Assembly: GCA_963726085.1 (NCBI GenBank)
Contig: CAVSAR010000011.1
Location: forward strand, 62,001 to 126,000
DNA length: 64,000 nt
Direction: 5' to 3'
DNA from: ZC4RG30 sp963726085
GTDB taxonomy: Bacteria; Pseudomonadota; Gammaproteobacteria; Steroidobacterales; Steroidobacteraceae
The translations under genes were made by a program, and so were the position numbers. Below the pieces are notes generated by a model. That model had not been told where the DNA came from. It searched no databases and was given only the letters and a program-made list of their open reading frames with translations. Numbering within the stretch: the first letter of the stretch is position 1; each line of letters begins with the position of its first letter. This document shows, one piece after another, positions 26,734 through 34,568 of this stretch.

Positions 26734-28242
26734 TCAGAAGGCCGGCAATGTCCGCACGGCCGGCGCCTTGAGTGCCGCCGCATCCTCCTTGACCAGCCTG
26801 CCGTCCGCGACCGCCTGGTCCACCGCGGCGTTGAAGCGCTTGATGTATTCGTTTCGGTCCTTGTAGAGCGCTTTGAGCCTGGGACCCTCGAAGCGCCGCA
26901 TGGACCCGGTTATCTCGCACAGAGCACGGGAACCGGCATCGTTCTGCGCCGGCGTACTGCGACCTGAGTAAGTGGCCAGCGGCACGTCTATCTGCGGCAG
27001 CCGCCAGCCGCCCTGGACATTTCCCAGGCGGTCAAGCAATGGCTCGCCGCGCGAATCCGTCTCGATGCGCGGCACAGTGTCCATGGCCGCGCCAGTAACC
27101 AGCAGGCGGTCGAATTGCTGCCAGATCGCGTTGAACGCCAGGCCGAGCGGAAAGTCGCTGCGCGGCTCCCGACAGGCGTCGTCAGCCGGAACCGCAAGGC
27201 CTGCGATCTGCAGGTCGACCGCGGCAGGTTGTCCGGCCGGATACGGGCCGGAGTACGCGGCGCCAGCGATTTCATACTGGTGGTACACGGCGCCGAGCTC
27301 GTCGCTGTCAGTGCGATGCTGTGCGGACGCACGGCGCAACTCCGTCTGCGTCAGCACCACCACCACCGGCGCGGTGCGTGGTGCCAGCGCACGTGGCTCC
27401 TCGGCTGCTGGCGCCGCAGTACAGGGGTTGAGGGGCATAAGCCCGGTTGCGGCGGCGCTGAGATAGCCGTCATAAATCGGCGCGCCATCGCCTAGCCGCA
27501 GGTTTGCGTGCAGTGCGTTGATGAAGGTGCCGATGTACGCACCGGCCTGGCCATATCCGGCCAGTATCACCCGGCGCGGGTTGTAATTGCGCAGTGGGTT
27601 CTCATGACTGGTACTGCGCAGCAGTGCACCGCTTTGCGCAATCAGGTCCCACACCAGGCCGCCATCACCCACGTCGGGGCCGGCCGCGGCCTTGCAATCA
27701 GCAGGCGGATTGGCCATGTTCAATGGCTCATAGCGCAGCGAATCGAATTTTTCCAGCGTCGCGGCAGCGCGCGCGGATATCGTAATGCCCACCCAGGCGT
27801 CGCCACTGCGCAGGAACTGTTCGCTGGAAAGCCCCCACAGGGGAGCCGCGTCGTAGTTCTCCGGTGCGTCCAGAAGTTCCACGATCACGCGCCCACTGAA
27901 GCGCTTGGTGTCCAGCGGACGTCGCACCAGAAGGCGCGTGACGTAGGGCACTCGCGCCGCCCCTGCGGACGCTGCGGTGCGCACACCCGCGGGCGACCAC
28001 TCGTAGATACCGGCCAGGCCAGTGACCAGCAGCTCGTCCTCGGCATAGCCCTGGGCAGCCAAATCCACGGGCGCCAGGGCGCTGGCGGCAGCCAGGAACG
28101 GACGGTTGGTTTCGCTGGCCGGGACCAGGGTGGCGCGCGGCGTCGACACCAGTTGCGCACCCATTACCCGCGCTGCCATTGCGGCCAGCAGCAGGCCGGT
28201 CGCAATCAATGGCAAACTCCGGTAATGCATGTGCGCCGTCAT
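26734..28242 (-). CDS. Exported alpha/beta hydrolase domain protein, nucleophile apparently lost
   Basis: 502 residues with a signal peptide (LPLIATGLLLAAMAARVMGA). The sequence follows the large 'alpha/beta hydrolase domain' family: GIYEWSPAG, YVTRLLVRRP, GRVIVELLDAPENYD, SGDAWVGITISA and the C-terminal PQIDVPLATYSGR. The nucleophile elbow, normally 'G.SQSG', reads LAGYGQAGAYIGTFINALH, so Gly replaces the catalytic Ser. It may therefore be a non-catalytic relative. It is divergent from the next hydrolase gene, 50 bases apart. The alternative start MHYRSLPL (28230) is possible. Confidence 0.82.
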   Translation of the reverse strand: MTAHMHYRSLPLIATGLLLAAMAARVMGAQLVSTPRATLVPASETNRPFLAAASALAPVDLAAQGYAEDELLVTGLAGIYEWSPAGVRTAASAGAARVPYVTRLLVRRPLDTKRFSGRVIVELLDAPENYDAAPLWGLSSEQFLRSGDAWVGITISARAAATLEKFDSLRYEPLNMANPPADCKAAAGPDVGDGGLVWDLIAQSGALLRSTSHENPLRNYNPRRVILAGYGQAGAYIGTFINALHANLRLGDGAPIYDGYLSAAATGLMPLNPCTAAPAAEEPRALAPRTAPVVVVLTQTELRRASAQHRTDSDELGAVYHQYEIAGAAYSGPYPAGQPAAVDLQIAGLAVPADDACREPRSDFPLGLAFNAIWQQFDRLLVTGAAMDTVPRIETDSRGEPLLDRLGNVQGGWRLPQIDVPLATYSGRSTPAQNDAGSRALCEITGSMRRFEGPRLKALYKDRNEYIKRFNAAVDQAVADGRLVKEDAAALKAPAVRTLPAF

Positions 28243-28292
28243 TTAGAAACCACGGCGCCATGGCTGTCAACGAAGGATTGAAAAGAGGCCGC

Positions 28293-29183
28293 ATGTCGGA
28301 TCCCTATCTCGAGGCATTTGAGCAGTACCTGGAATGGGCTATTGCCCGTCCTGGACTCTCGCGGCATGCCTCGGTCACCGGTAGCCGACTGCATTACCTG
28401 GAATGGCCCGGGCCGGTCGGCGCGCCGCCCCTGCTGTTGCTGCACGGCTTTCTTGCCCATGCGCACTGGTGGGACTTTGTGGCGCCGGCGCTGGCAGAGC
28501 GCTATCGCGTCATCGCGCCGGACTTCAGTGGCATGGGTGACAGTGAATACCGCAGGGAATACTCGCATGCGAATTTCGACGCGGAAGTGACTGGCCTGGT
28601 CGATACCCTTGGGCTGGCCGGCTGCGCGGCGGTCGGCCACAGCTTCGGCGGGCGGATCCTGCTCTATGCCTGCCTGAGACAGCCGCAGCTGATTGCTCGC
28701 GCGATCGTGGTGGATTCACGCCTCGGCTCACCGGCGGACCCGATTGGCGGCTTCGACGAGGACTGGCGCCCGAAAAAGCGTTATCCCGATGCGCAGTCCA
28801 TCCTGCAACGCTTTCTGTTACGCCCAGTGGAACCCGCGCCCGCGATGGCCCTGAAGCACATGGCGCGCGCCTCCATCCGTGAGGAACAAGGTGAATGGGT
28901 ATGGAAGTTCGACGAGAACGTCACGCGGCTTTACCAGGGGCGGCAAGGCCTGCCTGGTATCGATGACACGGTCGAACTGCGCGAACTGACCACGCCCGTG
29001 GACTTCATCTACGGCGAGCAAAGCAAGGTAGTCACTGCGCCGCGTGCCCGGCTGCTCAAGGGCTGCCTGCCCAATGTGCGTACGGTGACCGGCCTGCCAA
29101 GTTGTCATCACCATCTGCCGGTCAGCCAGCCCATAGCACTGCTCGGCGCACTGCGGGTCCTGCTGCAACAACCGGTCAATTGA
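28293..29183 (+). CDS. Alpha/beta-fold hydrolase
   Basis: 296 residues from ATG 28293, preceded by AGAGG at good distance; ATG 28260 would add 11 residues. LLLLHGFLAHAHWWDFVAPA, DFSGMGDSEYR and the nucleophile elbow VGHSFGGRILLYA (Ser at about residue 117) are canonical; the C-terminal SCHHHLPVSQP offers the catalytic His and DFIYGEQSKVV the acid. No signal peptide, so cytoplasmic. Substrate is unknown; resembles epoxide hydrolase/MhpC-type enzymes. The OPT transporter gene follows after 53 bases on the same strand. Confidence 0.9.
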   Translation: MSDPYLEAFEQYLEWAIARPGLSRHASVTGSRLHYLEWPGPVGAPPLLLLHGFLAHAHWWDFVAPALAERYRVIAPDFSGMGDSEYRREYSHANFDAEVTGLVDTLGLAGCAAVGHSFGGRILLYACLRQPQLIARAIVVDSRLGSPADPIGGFDEDWRPKKRYPDAQSILQRFLLRPVEPAPAMALKHMARASIREEQGEWVWKFDENVTRLYQGRQGLPGIDDTVELRELTTPVDFIYGEQSKVVTAPRARLLKGCLPNVRTVTGLPSCHHHLPVSQPIALLGALRVLLQQPVN

Positions 29184-29236
29184 GCGGGAACGTGACGCTA
29201 CCGGAGCGCGGCCCGGTTGGAGTAGGCTTTGCTGCA

Positions 29237-31501
29237 ATGAACCAAACACCCCTGGCCTCCCGGCCCTATATTCCTGCGGTCACGCGCCTTCCGGAAATGA
29301 CGGTGCGTGCTGTCGTGGTCGGCACCATCCTCGGAATCATCTTCGGTGCGTCCTCCCTGTACCTGGTACTGAAGGTCGGGCTGACGGTCAGCGCCTCGAT
29401 CCCCGTGGCGGTGATCTCCATCACGTTGTTTCGCATGTTGTCGAAGCTAAGGATCCGCGACGCCAGCATCCTGGAACACAACATCGTGCAGACCGCCGGC
29501 TCCGCCGGCGAGTCCATCGCCTTTGGCGTCGGCGTGACCATGCCGGCGATCCTGATCCTGGGCTTCGACCTGGAACTCACGCGCGTGGTGCTGGTGGCGG
29601 TTCTGGGTGGGCTGCTGGGCATCCTGATGATGATTCCGCTGCGCCGCGCGCTGATCGTCAACCAGCATGGCATCCTCAAATACCCGGAAGGCACGGCCTG
29701 CGCCGAGGTGCTCAAGGCAGGCGCCAATGCGGAATCGCGCGCGGCTGCGGATCCGCTGGCCCTTGATGCCCGGTCCGTCGGCATCAGCGCCCGCACCATC
29801 TTCACCGGCTTTGGTATTGGCCTGGCCTACAAGGCGCTCAATGTCGCCTTCAAGGGCTGGCGAGACATGGCGGACATGGTGTTCGGGGCGCCTCTCAAGG
29901 GTGGTTCCCTCGCCGCGGAGATCTCGCCGGAACTGCTGGGTGTCGGTTACATCATCGGACCGCGCCTCGGGGGCTTGATGTTCGCGGGTGGCTTCCTGAC
30001 CTACCTGGTGCTGATCCCGATGGTCCTGTTCTTTGGGTCCAAGGTTCCAGGCGTGCTCGCCCCGGGCACCATGCCCATCGCGGACATGTCGCCCGGCGAC
30101 GTCCGCAATGCCTACATTCTCTATATCGGAGCCGGCGCCGTGGCTGCGGGCGGGATCATCAGCCTGGCACGCTCGCTGCCGCTGATCTTGAGCAGCATTC
30201 GCCGCGGCATCAGCGATGTCTCCGCCTCGCGCAACGGCACGGCCAGCACCGATCGGCGCGACCAGGACCTGTCACTGAAGTTTGTCGGCATCGGCACGCT
30301 GGTGCTACTGGCCGCCATCACGCTGTCCCCGTCACTGCACATGAATGTGCTCGGCGCCCTCCTGATCCTGATATTCGGCGCGCTGTTCGTGACTGTCTCC
30401 TCGCGGCTTACTGGCGAGATTGGCTCTACCTCTAACCCGATTTCCGGCATGACCATCGCCACGCTGATGCTCACCTGCCTGGTGTTTCTCATCGTCGGCT
30501 GGACCGGCGGCGCCTGGTATGTAACCGCGTTATCGGTGGGCGGCATCGTTTGCATCGCCTGTTCGAATGGCGGCACCACCTCGCAGGACCTCAAGACCGG
30601 GTTCCTGATCGGCAACACGCCGCGCCTGCAACAGATATCCATCCTCATCGGCGCACTGGCCTCAGCGCTGCTGCTGGGGCCGATACTGCTGAAGCTCAAC
30701 GACACGGCAAGCGTGTACATCCCGGTGGCCCAGGTCGCCCCGCAGGGGCTGAGCACGGACGTGTCGACGCTCGGCACCAAGCAGGAATCCATAAAGGGCG
30801 TGCAGGCCCATGAAGATTCGAAGGTCTACCACGTATGGCACAAGACCGGCATTGAAGGCGGGCCAGCGGGCAAGTACCTGGTGGATGACGCGGGGCACGC
30901 GGTGTGGCTGGTGGATCCGGGCATCAACGGCGTGCATGACACGCGGCCGGACGGGACCCATGTGCGCAAGTTCGATGCGCCCAAGGCCACCCTGGTGTCC
31001 TACATCATCAAGGGCATTCTCGACCGCAAGCTGCCGTGGGACCTGATCCTGTTCGGCGCGATGATCGCGATTCTGATGGAAATATCCGGCGTGCCCTCGC
31101 TGGCATTCTCGGTGGGCGTGTACTTGCCGATCTCATCCACGACGCCAATCTTCATCGGCGGGCTGATTCGCTACCTCGTCGACCGGCACGCGCGACGCTC
31201 TCCGGAGGCTGCGGCCCTTTCCGAGGCCGAATTCACCGCGCAGTCGGATCGTGGACCGGGTGTGCTGTTCGCATCCGGGTACATCGCCGGCGGGGCGATT
31301 GCCGGGATTGTGATCGCGTTCCTGGCAGGCGTGCTGGGAAACCAGGATGCAGCGCTGCAGCGCTGGTCCACCGAGCACAACCCCTTCTTCGAAGGACCGC
31401 ACTCGGACCTGCTGGCATCGCTGCCGTTTCTGCTGCTGGTAGTGCTGCTGTGGCTGGTCGCCAGGGGCAAGTGGCTGTCGGGCACCGGCAGTCGCGGCTA
31501 A
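29237..31501 (+). CDS. OPT-family oligopeptide transporter
   Basis: 754 residues from ATG 29237 (MNQTPLASRPYIPAVTRLPE); earlier in-frame codons overlap the hydrolase gene and lack similarity. Around 14-16 hydrophobic spans with OPT hallmarks: LPEMTVRAVVVGTILGIIFG, YPEGTACAEVLKAG, and SNGGTTSQDLKTGFLIGNTP. A soluble insertion of about 80 residues (near 510-590, VAPQGLSTDV to GTHVRKFDAP) is seen in this branch. These proton-coupled carriers take up oligopeptides or metal-chelate compounds; here peptide uptake is most likely. It converges with the YqhA gene. Confidence 0.94.
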   Translation: MNQTPLASRPYIPAVTRLPEMTVRAVVVGTILGIIFGASSLYLVLKVGLTVSASIPVAVISITLFRMLSKLRIRDASILEHNIVQTAGSAGESIAFGVGVTMPAILILGFDLELTRVVLVAVLGGLLGILMMIPLRRALIVNQHGILKYPEGTACAEVLKAGANAESRAAADPLALDARSVGISARTIFTGFGIGLAYKALNVAFKGWRDMADMVFGAPLKGGSLAAEISPELLGVGYIIGPRLGGLMFAGGFLTYLVLIPMVLFFGSKVPGVLAPGTMPIADMSPGDVRNAYILYIGAGAVAAGGIISLARSLPLILSSIRRGISDVSASRNGTASTDRRDQDLSLKFVGIGTLVLLAAITLSPSLHMNVLGALLILIFGALFVTVSSRLTGEIGSTSNPISGMTIATLMLTCLVFLIVGWTGGAWYVTALSVGGIVCIACSNGGTTSQDLKTGFLIGNTPRLQQISILIGALASALLLGPILLKLNDTASVYIPVAQVAPQGLSTDVSTLGTKQESIKGVQAHEDSKVYHVWHKTGIEGGPAGKYLVDDAGHAVWLVDPGINGVHDTRPDGTHVRKFDAPKATLVSYIIKGILDRKLPWDLILFGAMIAILMEISGVPSLAFSVGVYLPISSTTPIFIGGLIRYLVDRHARRSPEAAALSEAEFTAQSDRGPGVLFASGYIAGGAIAGIVIAFLAGVLGNQDAALQRWSTEHNPFFEGPHSDLLASLPFLLLVVLLWLVARGKWLSGTGSRG

Positions 31502-31526
31502 AACCGGCCTGGTCGATCGCCGACGA

Positions 31527-32048
31527 TCAGTGGCTGCCGCCAGGCTTGGGGCGGTGGACCGTTGCAGTAATCCGGTCCAGCACGCCCATGAACACTGCTG
31601 ATACGACGAACGTGAGATGGATGATCACGTACCACAGCAGCTTGTCGTTAGCGATCTTGTCCGCGTCCATGAATGCGCGCAGCAGGTGGATCGCCGAAAT
31701 CGCGACGATGGAAGTGGCGACCTTGAGCTTCAGTGAGCCGGCGTCGAGCTTGCCCAGCCACTCAAGCTTGTCCTCCTTGCCTTCCATGTCCATCTTTGAC
31801 ACGAAGTTCTCATAACCCGAAAGCATCACCATCAGGACCAGGCTGGCCACCAGCGCCAGGTCGACCAGCGACAGCACCGACAACACCACGTCCGCTTCCG
31901 ACAGCTCCATGATGTGCTGCAACGAGTGCAGCAGTTCGAGGAAGAACTTGATGCCCAGCATCAACAGGGCCAACGAGAGGCCCAGGCAGATGGGAGCCAG
32001 CAACCAGCGGCTGGCGAACAAGGTCCGTTCGATCTGCCTTTCGACCAT
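31527..32048 (-). CDS. yqhA: YqhA/UPF0114 family inner-membrane protein
   Basis: 173 residues with four hydrophobic segments. ASRWLLAPICLGLSLALLML, DLALVASLVLMVMLSGYENF and DAGSLKLKVATSIVAISAIH are characteristic of the TIGR00645/YqhA family of conserved proteobacterial membrane proteins, whose function is still unclear. Length and motif order match family norms. The MOSC gene ends four bases before its start on the same strand, so it probably shares the MarR-MOSC transcript. Confidence 0.92.
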   Translation of the reverse strand: MVERQIERTLFASRWLLAPICLGLSLALLMLGIKFFLELLHSLQHIMELSEADVVLSVLSLVDLALVASLVLMVMLSGYENFVSKMDMEGKEDKLEWLGKLDAGSLKLKVATSIVAISAIHLLRAFMDADKIANDKLLWYVIIHLTFVVSAVFMGVLDRITATVHRPKPGGSH

Positions 32049-32052
32049 GTGG

Positions 32053-32862
32053 CTATTCTAGGGACACGGGCTGTCCGCGCGACAGGTTTGTGCCCTCGCC
32101 CTGCAGCGCGTAGGCATTGCGCCCAAACACCACCCCGCGCAGCGCCGCGTCGAATCGATAGCGCTTGAGCGTGGCAATGGGCTCCAGGTCCTGGCTCGTG
32201 CCCACAGCCTGGTCGATCGTTGTGATCACGCAACGGGTGCAGGCCTTGGTCAGGGCCAGCATTACGGTGCCAGCCTTAAGCCGGGTGGCATGGTCTTCCG
32301 CGTACGCAGCGACCCCTTCGAGCAGCACGTTGGGGCGAAAGCGGTTGACCGGCAGATCGCGACCAACGCGCGCGGCAAGGTCATTGATCGACGCCCGCGA
32401 CAGCACCAGCAGCGGATAACCGTCGGAGAAGAAATTTGGCACGTCGCGGCCCGCGGTCCAGTCGTTGTTGCTCAGGCGGCGCGTGACCGGATCGAAGCGC
32501 ACCAGGCGCAGCGGGCGACCCAGCCAGTCGGACAGGAATGCGGCTACTTCGGCGCCTGCGTCGAAGGCGGCGCAGATCGATTCCCACACCCGCACCGACA
32601 CGCGCTGGCCTTGGTGGCCCAGCGCAATTACCGGTCCTGCTCCGTGTGGATTGCTCAAGCGCAGCGATTGCGCGTCAAGCGCGGTGTGCAGCAAAGCCAG
32701 GCGACTCTCGTCACGCTGGGTGAGGAAGCGGCCGGCCGGGTCGACGATCATCCACTCGCGATCATGCTGCAGGCCACAGGCATCAAGCCGCACGTGGTCG
32801 CAGGCGATTCCGGCCGCGGACTTTACCGGGTAGACAAACAGGCCACCGATCACGGCGCTCAT
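32053..32862 (-). CDS. MOSC domain protein (YcbX-like, without ferredoxin domain)
   Basis: 269 residues. An N-terminal beta-barrel (IGGLFVYPVKSAAGIACDHV, HDREWMIVDPAGRFLTQRDE) precedes the MOSC core with RFRPNVLLEGVAAYAEDHA and CTRCVITTIDQ, where the conserved Cys lies in the last motif. YcbX-type proteins bind the molybdenum cofactor and reduce N-hydroxylated compounds together with a redox partner; here the C-terminal ferredoxin domain of E. coli YcbX is missing. Its start overlaps the stop of the MarR regulator gene by four bases, so it is translated with it. Confidence 0.92.
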   Translation of the reverse strand: MSAVIGGLFVYPVKSAAGIACDHVRLDACGLQHDREWMIVDPAGRFLTQRDESRLALLHTALDAQSLRLSNPHGAGPVIALGHQGQRVSVRVWESICAAFDAGAEVAAFLSDWLGRPLRLVRFDPVTRRLSNNDWTAGRDVPNFFSDGYPLLVLSRASINDLAARVGRDLPVNRFRPNVLLEGVAAYAEDHATRLKAGTVMLALTKACTRCVITTIDQAVGTSQDLEPIATLKRYRFDAALRGVVFGRNAYALQGEGTNLSRGQPVSLE

Positions 32863-33347
32863 GCGCCGTGCTTGCCTCCTGCATCGCGACGGCCTTCCCG
32901 TTCGAGCCCTTCGACACAGCGCTCGAGGTAGTTGCGCAGTTCCGCCACTTCCTTGACCGACAGCAGCGACAGCATCTGCGTCATGACCGGCGAACCGGAA
33001 GAGCGTGCGGCATTGAGTCGTTCCTGTCCGGCAGGCATCAGGTACCAGCGATCCGCACGGCGGTTTTGTGGATCGGGTCGACGCTCGACGCAGCCTTCCT
33101 TCTCCAGGCGACGCAATAGCCCGGTCATCGTCTGCGCAGTCACCAGTAGGCGCCGCGCCAATTGGGCGCCCGCGATACCGGGCTCCTGCTGCAACTGGTC
33201 CAGGGTGACGAGGTGGGCGAAAGACACGTCCGAACTGCGGCGCAGCCGCTCGTCCACCAGGTGACGAAACTGGTGCATGAGCCGCTTGAGCAGATACCCT
33301 ATCTGCTCCTCGGGAGTTCGTTGGCCGGTCTTTTGTGAGGTCGCCAT
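32859..33347 (-). CDS. MarR-family transcriptional regulator
   Basis: 162 residues, a typical MarR winged helix: LVTLDQLQQEPGIAGAQLAR, LLVTAQTMTGLLRRLEKEG and the wing CVERRPDPQNRRADRWYL. It is transcribed away from the RND adaptor gene, and two palindromic sites lie in the shared 81-base gap, so it probably represses both itself (with MOSC and possibly yqhA) and the efflux genes. Inducers cannot be inferred; MarR proteins usually respond to phenolic or other small toxic molecules. Confidence 0.93.
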   Translation of the reverse strand: MATSQKTGQRTPEEQIGYLLKRLMHQFRHLVDERLRRSSDVSFAHLVTLDQLQQEPGIAGAQLARRLLVTAQTMTGLLRRLEKEGCVERRPDPQNRRADRWYLMPAGQERLNAARSSGSPVMTQMLSLLSVKEVAELRNYLERCVEGLEREGRRDAGGKHGA

Positions 33348-33383
33348 CAGCCGAAATTTTCAGACTTGCTTAATGTAAGGTCA

Positions 33384-33412
33384 CTGATAATATATCAGGG
33401 ACCTGATATCAG
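33384..33412. promoter_or_regulatory. Two palindromic operator-like sites between marR and RND genes
   Basis: A perfect 6-3-6 palindrome CTGATAATATATCAG (33384-33398) is followed four bases later by a perfect 10-base palindrome CTGATATCAG (33403-33412). Both share the half-site CTGAT, as expected for tandem binding by a dimeric MarR regulator. They lie in an AT-rich stretch that is the only non-coding DNA between the divergent regulator and efflux genes. That the MarR protein binds here is inference from location and symmetry. Confidence 0.72.
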
Positions 33413-33428
33413 ACAAGCCGAGTATTTC

Positions 33429-34568
33429 ATGCGGACGGGAAGCGCTCCATCTTTGCGACAGCGGATGTCGGTTAAAGTTCTTTTAATGTGCGCCGGCGTG
33501 GCCGTCGTGCTCGCCAGTGGCTGCAGCCGCGGGTCCCAGGGCGGCGGCAACAAGGACGGCGCCAAGCCGGCCGCCGCGCCCGTCGCGGCAATGACCATCA
33601 CCACAACCAAGGTGCGCAGCGAGGTCGTGGTGCGCACCGTGCCGGCCACCGGCACCATCTACCCGTGGCAGGAAGTGATCGTGGGCGCCGAGGTCGGCGG
33701 CTATCGCGTGTCCGAGGTCCTCGTGGATGTCGGGACCAAGGTCAAGCAGGGCCAGGTGCTGGTGCGCCTGTCGGGCGACATGTTGCAGGCGGACCTGGAT
33801 TCCAAGCGCGCCGCCATGCGCAGTGCTGAGGCTGCCGAGGCGAATTCCTCCGCCGCCCTGCGCCGCGGCGCATCGGTGTCCAGCTCCGGCGCGCTGTCTG
33901 CGGCGGATCTTGATAAATTGAAGGCCGACGAGATTGCCGCACAGGCGCGAGTCGATACCTCCAGCGCCGACCTGCGCACCGCCGAACTTCGCGCGCGGTA
34001 CGCGGCGGTGACTGCGCCGGACAGCGGCACCATCACCTCGCGCACCGTCAGCGTTGGCCAGATCGCCCAGGCCGGCGCCGAGATGCTGCGCATGCTGCGG
34101 CAGAACCGGGTCGAGTGGCGCGCGGAGATTCCCGAGTCGCTGTTGTCGCGCATTCAGATTGGTCAGCTCGCCACTGTGACCGCGGTGGATGGCACCACGG
34201 TGAACGGCAAGGTGCGCGCCGTCGCGCCGACCGTGCAGGCATCCAACCGCACCGGCCTGGTCTACGTCGATATCGTTGGTGGCGACGCGCGGCCCGGAAT
34301 GTTCGCGCGCGGCGAGATTGCCGCGGGCAAGGGCCCGGCGCTGCTGGTTCCCGTGACCAGCGTGGTGATGCAGGACGGATACAGCTACGTGTTTGTGCTC
34401 AAGGACAGGAACGTCGTCGAACGCCGCCGCGTGCAGCAGGTCGGCGTGCGCGGCGACAACATGGAGGTCGCCGAAGGCGTTGCCGCCGGTGATGTCGTCG
34501 CCGTGAAGGGCGCCGGCTTCCTCAAGGACGGCGATACAGTGCGCCTGGGCGACGCGGCGGCGCCATGA
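33429..34568 (+). CDS. RND efflux periplasmic adaptor (membrane fusion lipoprotein)
   Basis: 379 residues from ATG 33429; ATG 33465 is the other candidate and puts the signal right at the start. The signal ends with lipobox LASGC, giving a lipid-anchored periplasmic protein. HlyD/AcrA-type layout: beta-strand lipoyl-like half VGAEVGGYRVSEVLVDVGTK, coiled-coil hairpin region 95-150, second lipoyl half DSGTITSRTVSVGQIAQAG, beta-barrel with RTGLVYVDIV and the membrane-proximal end. It joins the inner-membrane pump to an outer-membrane channel; no TolC gene is nearby. A longer frame to 33366 would run through the operator sites, so I reject it. It overlaps the permease gene by four bases. Confidence 0.93.
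   Translation: MRTGSAPSLRQRMSVKVLLMCAGVAVVLASGCSRGSQGGGNKDGAKPAAAPVAAMTITTTKVRSEVVVRTVPATGTIYPWQEVIVGAEVGGYRVSEVLVDVGTKVKQGQVLVRLSGDMLQADLDSKRAAMRSAEAAEANSSAALRRGASVSSSGALSAADLDKLKADEIAAQARVDTSSADLRTAELRARYAAVTAPDSGTITSRTVSVGQIAQAGAEMLRMLRQNRVEWRAEIPESLLSRIQIGQLATVTAVDGTTVNGKVRAVAPTVQASNRTGLVYVDIVGGDARPGMFARGEIAAGKGPALLVPVTSVVMQDGYSYVFVLKDRNVVERRRVQQVGVRGDNMEVAEGVAAGDVVAVKGAGFLKDGDTVRLGDAAAP

Noticed and set aside
33366..33428. Longer N-terminus for the RND adaptor
   Set aside because: It would put the two palindromic operator sites inside coding sequence and in front of the lipoprotein signal.
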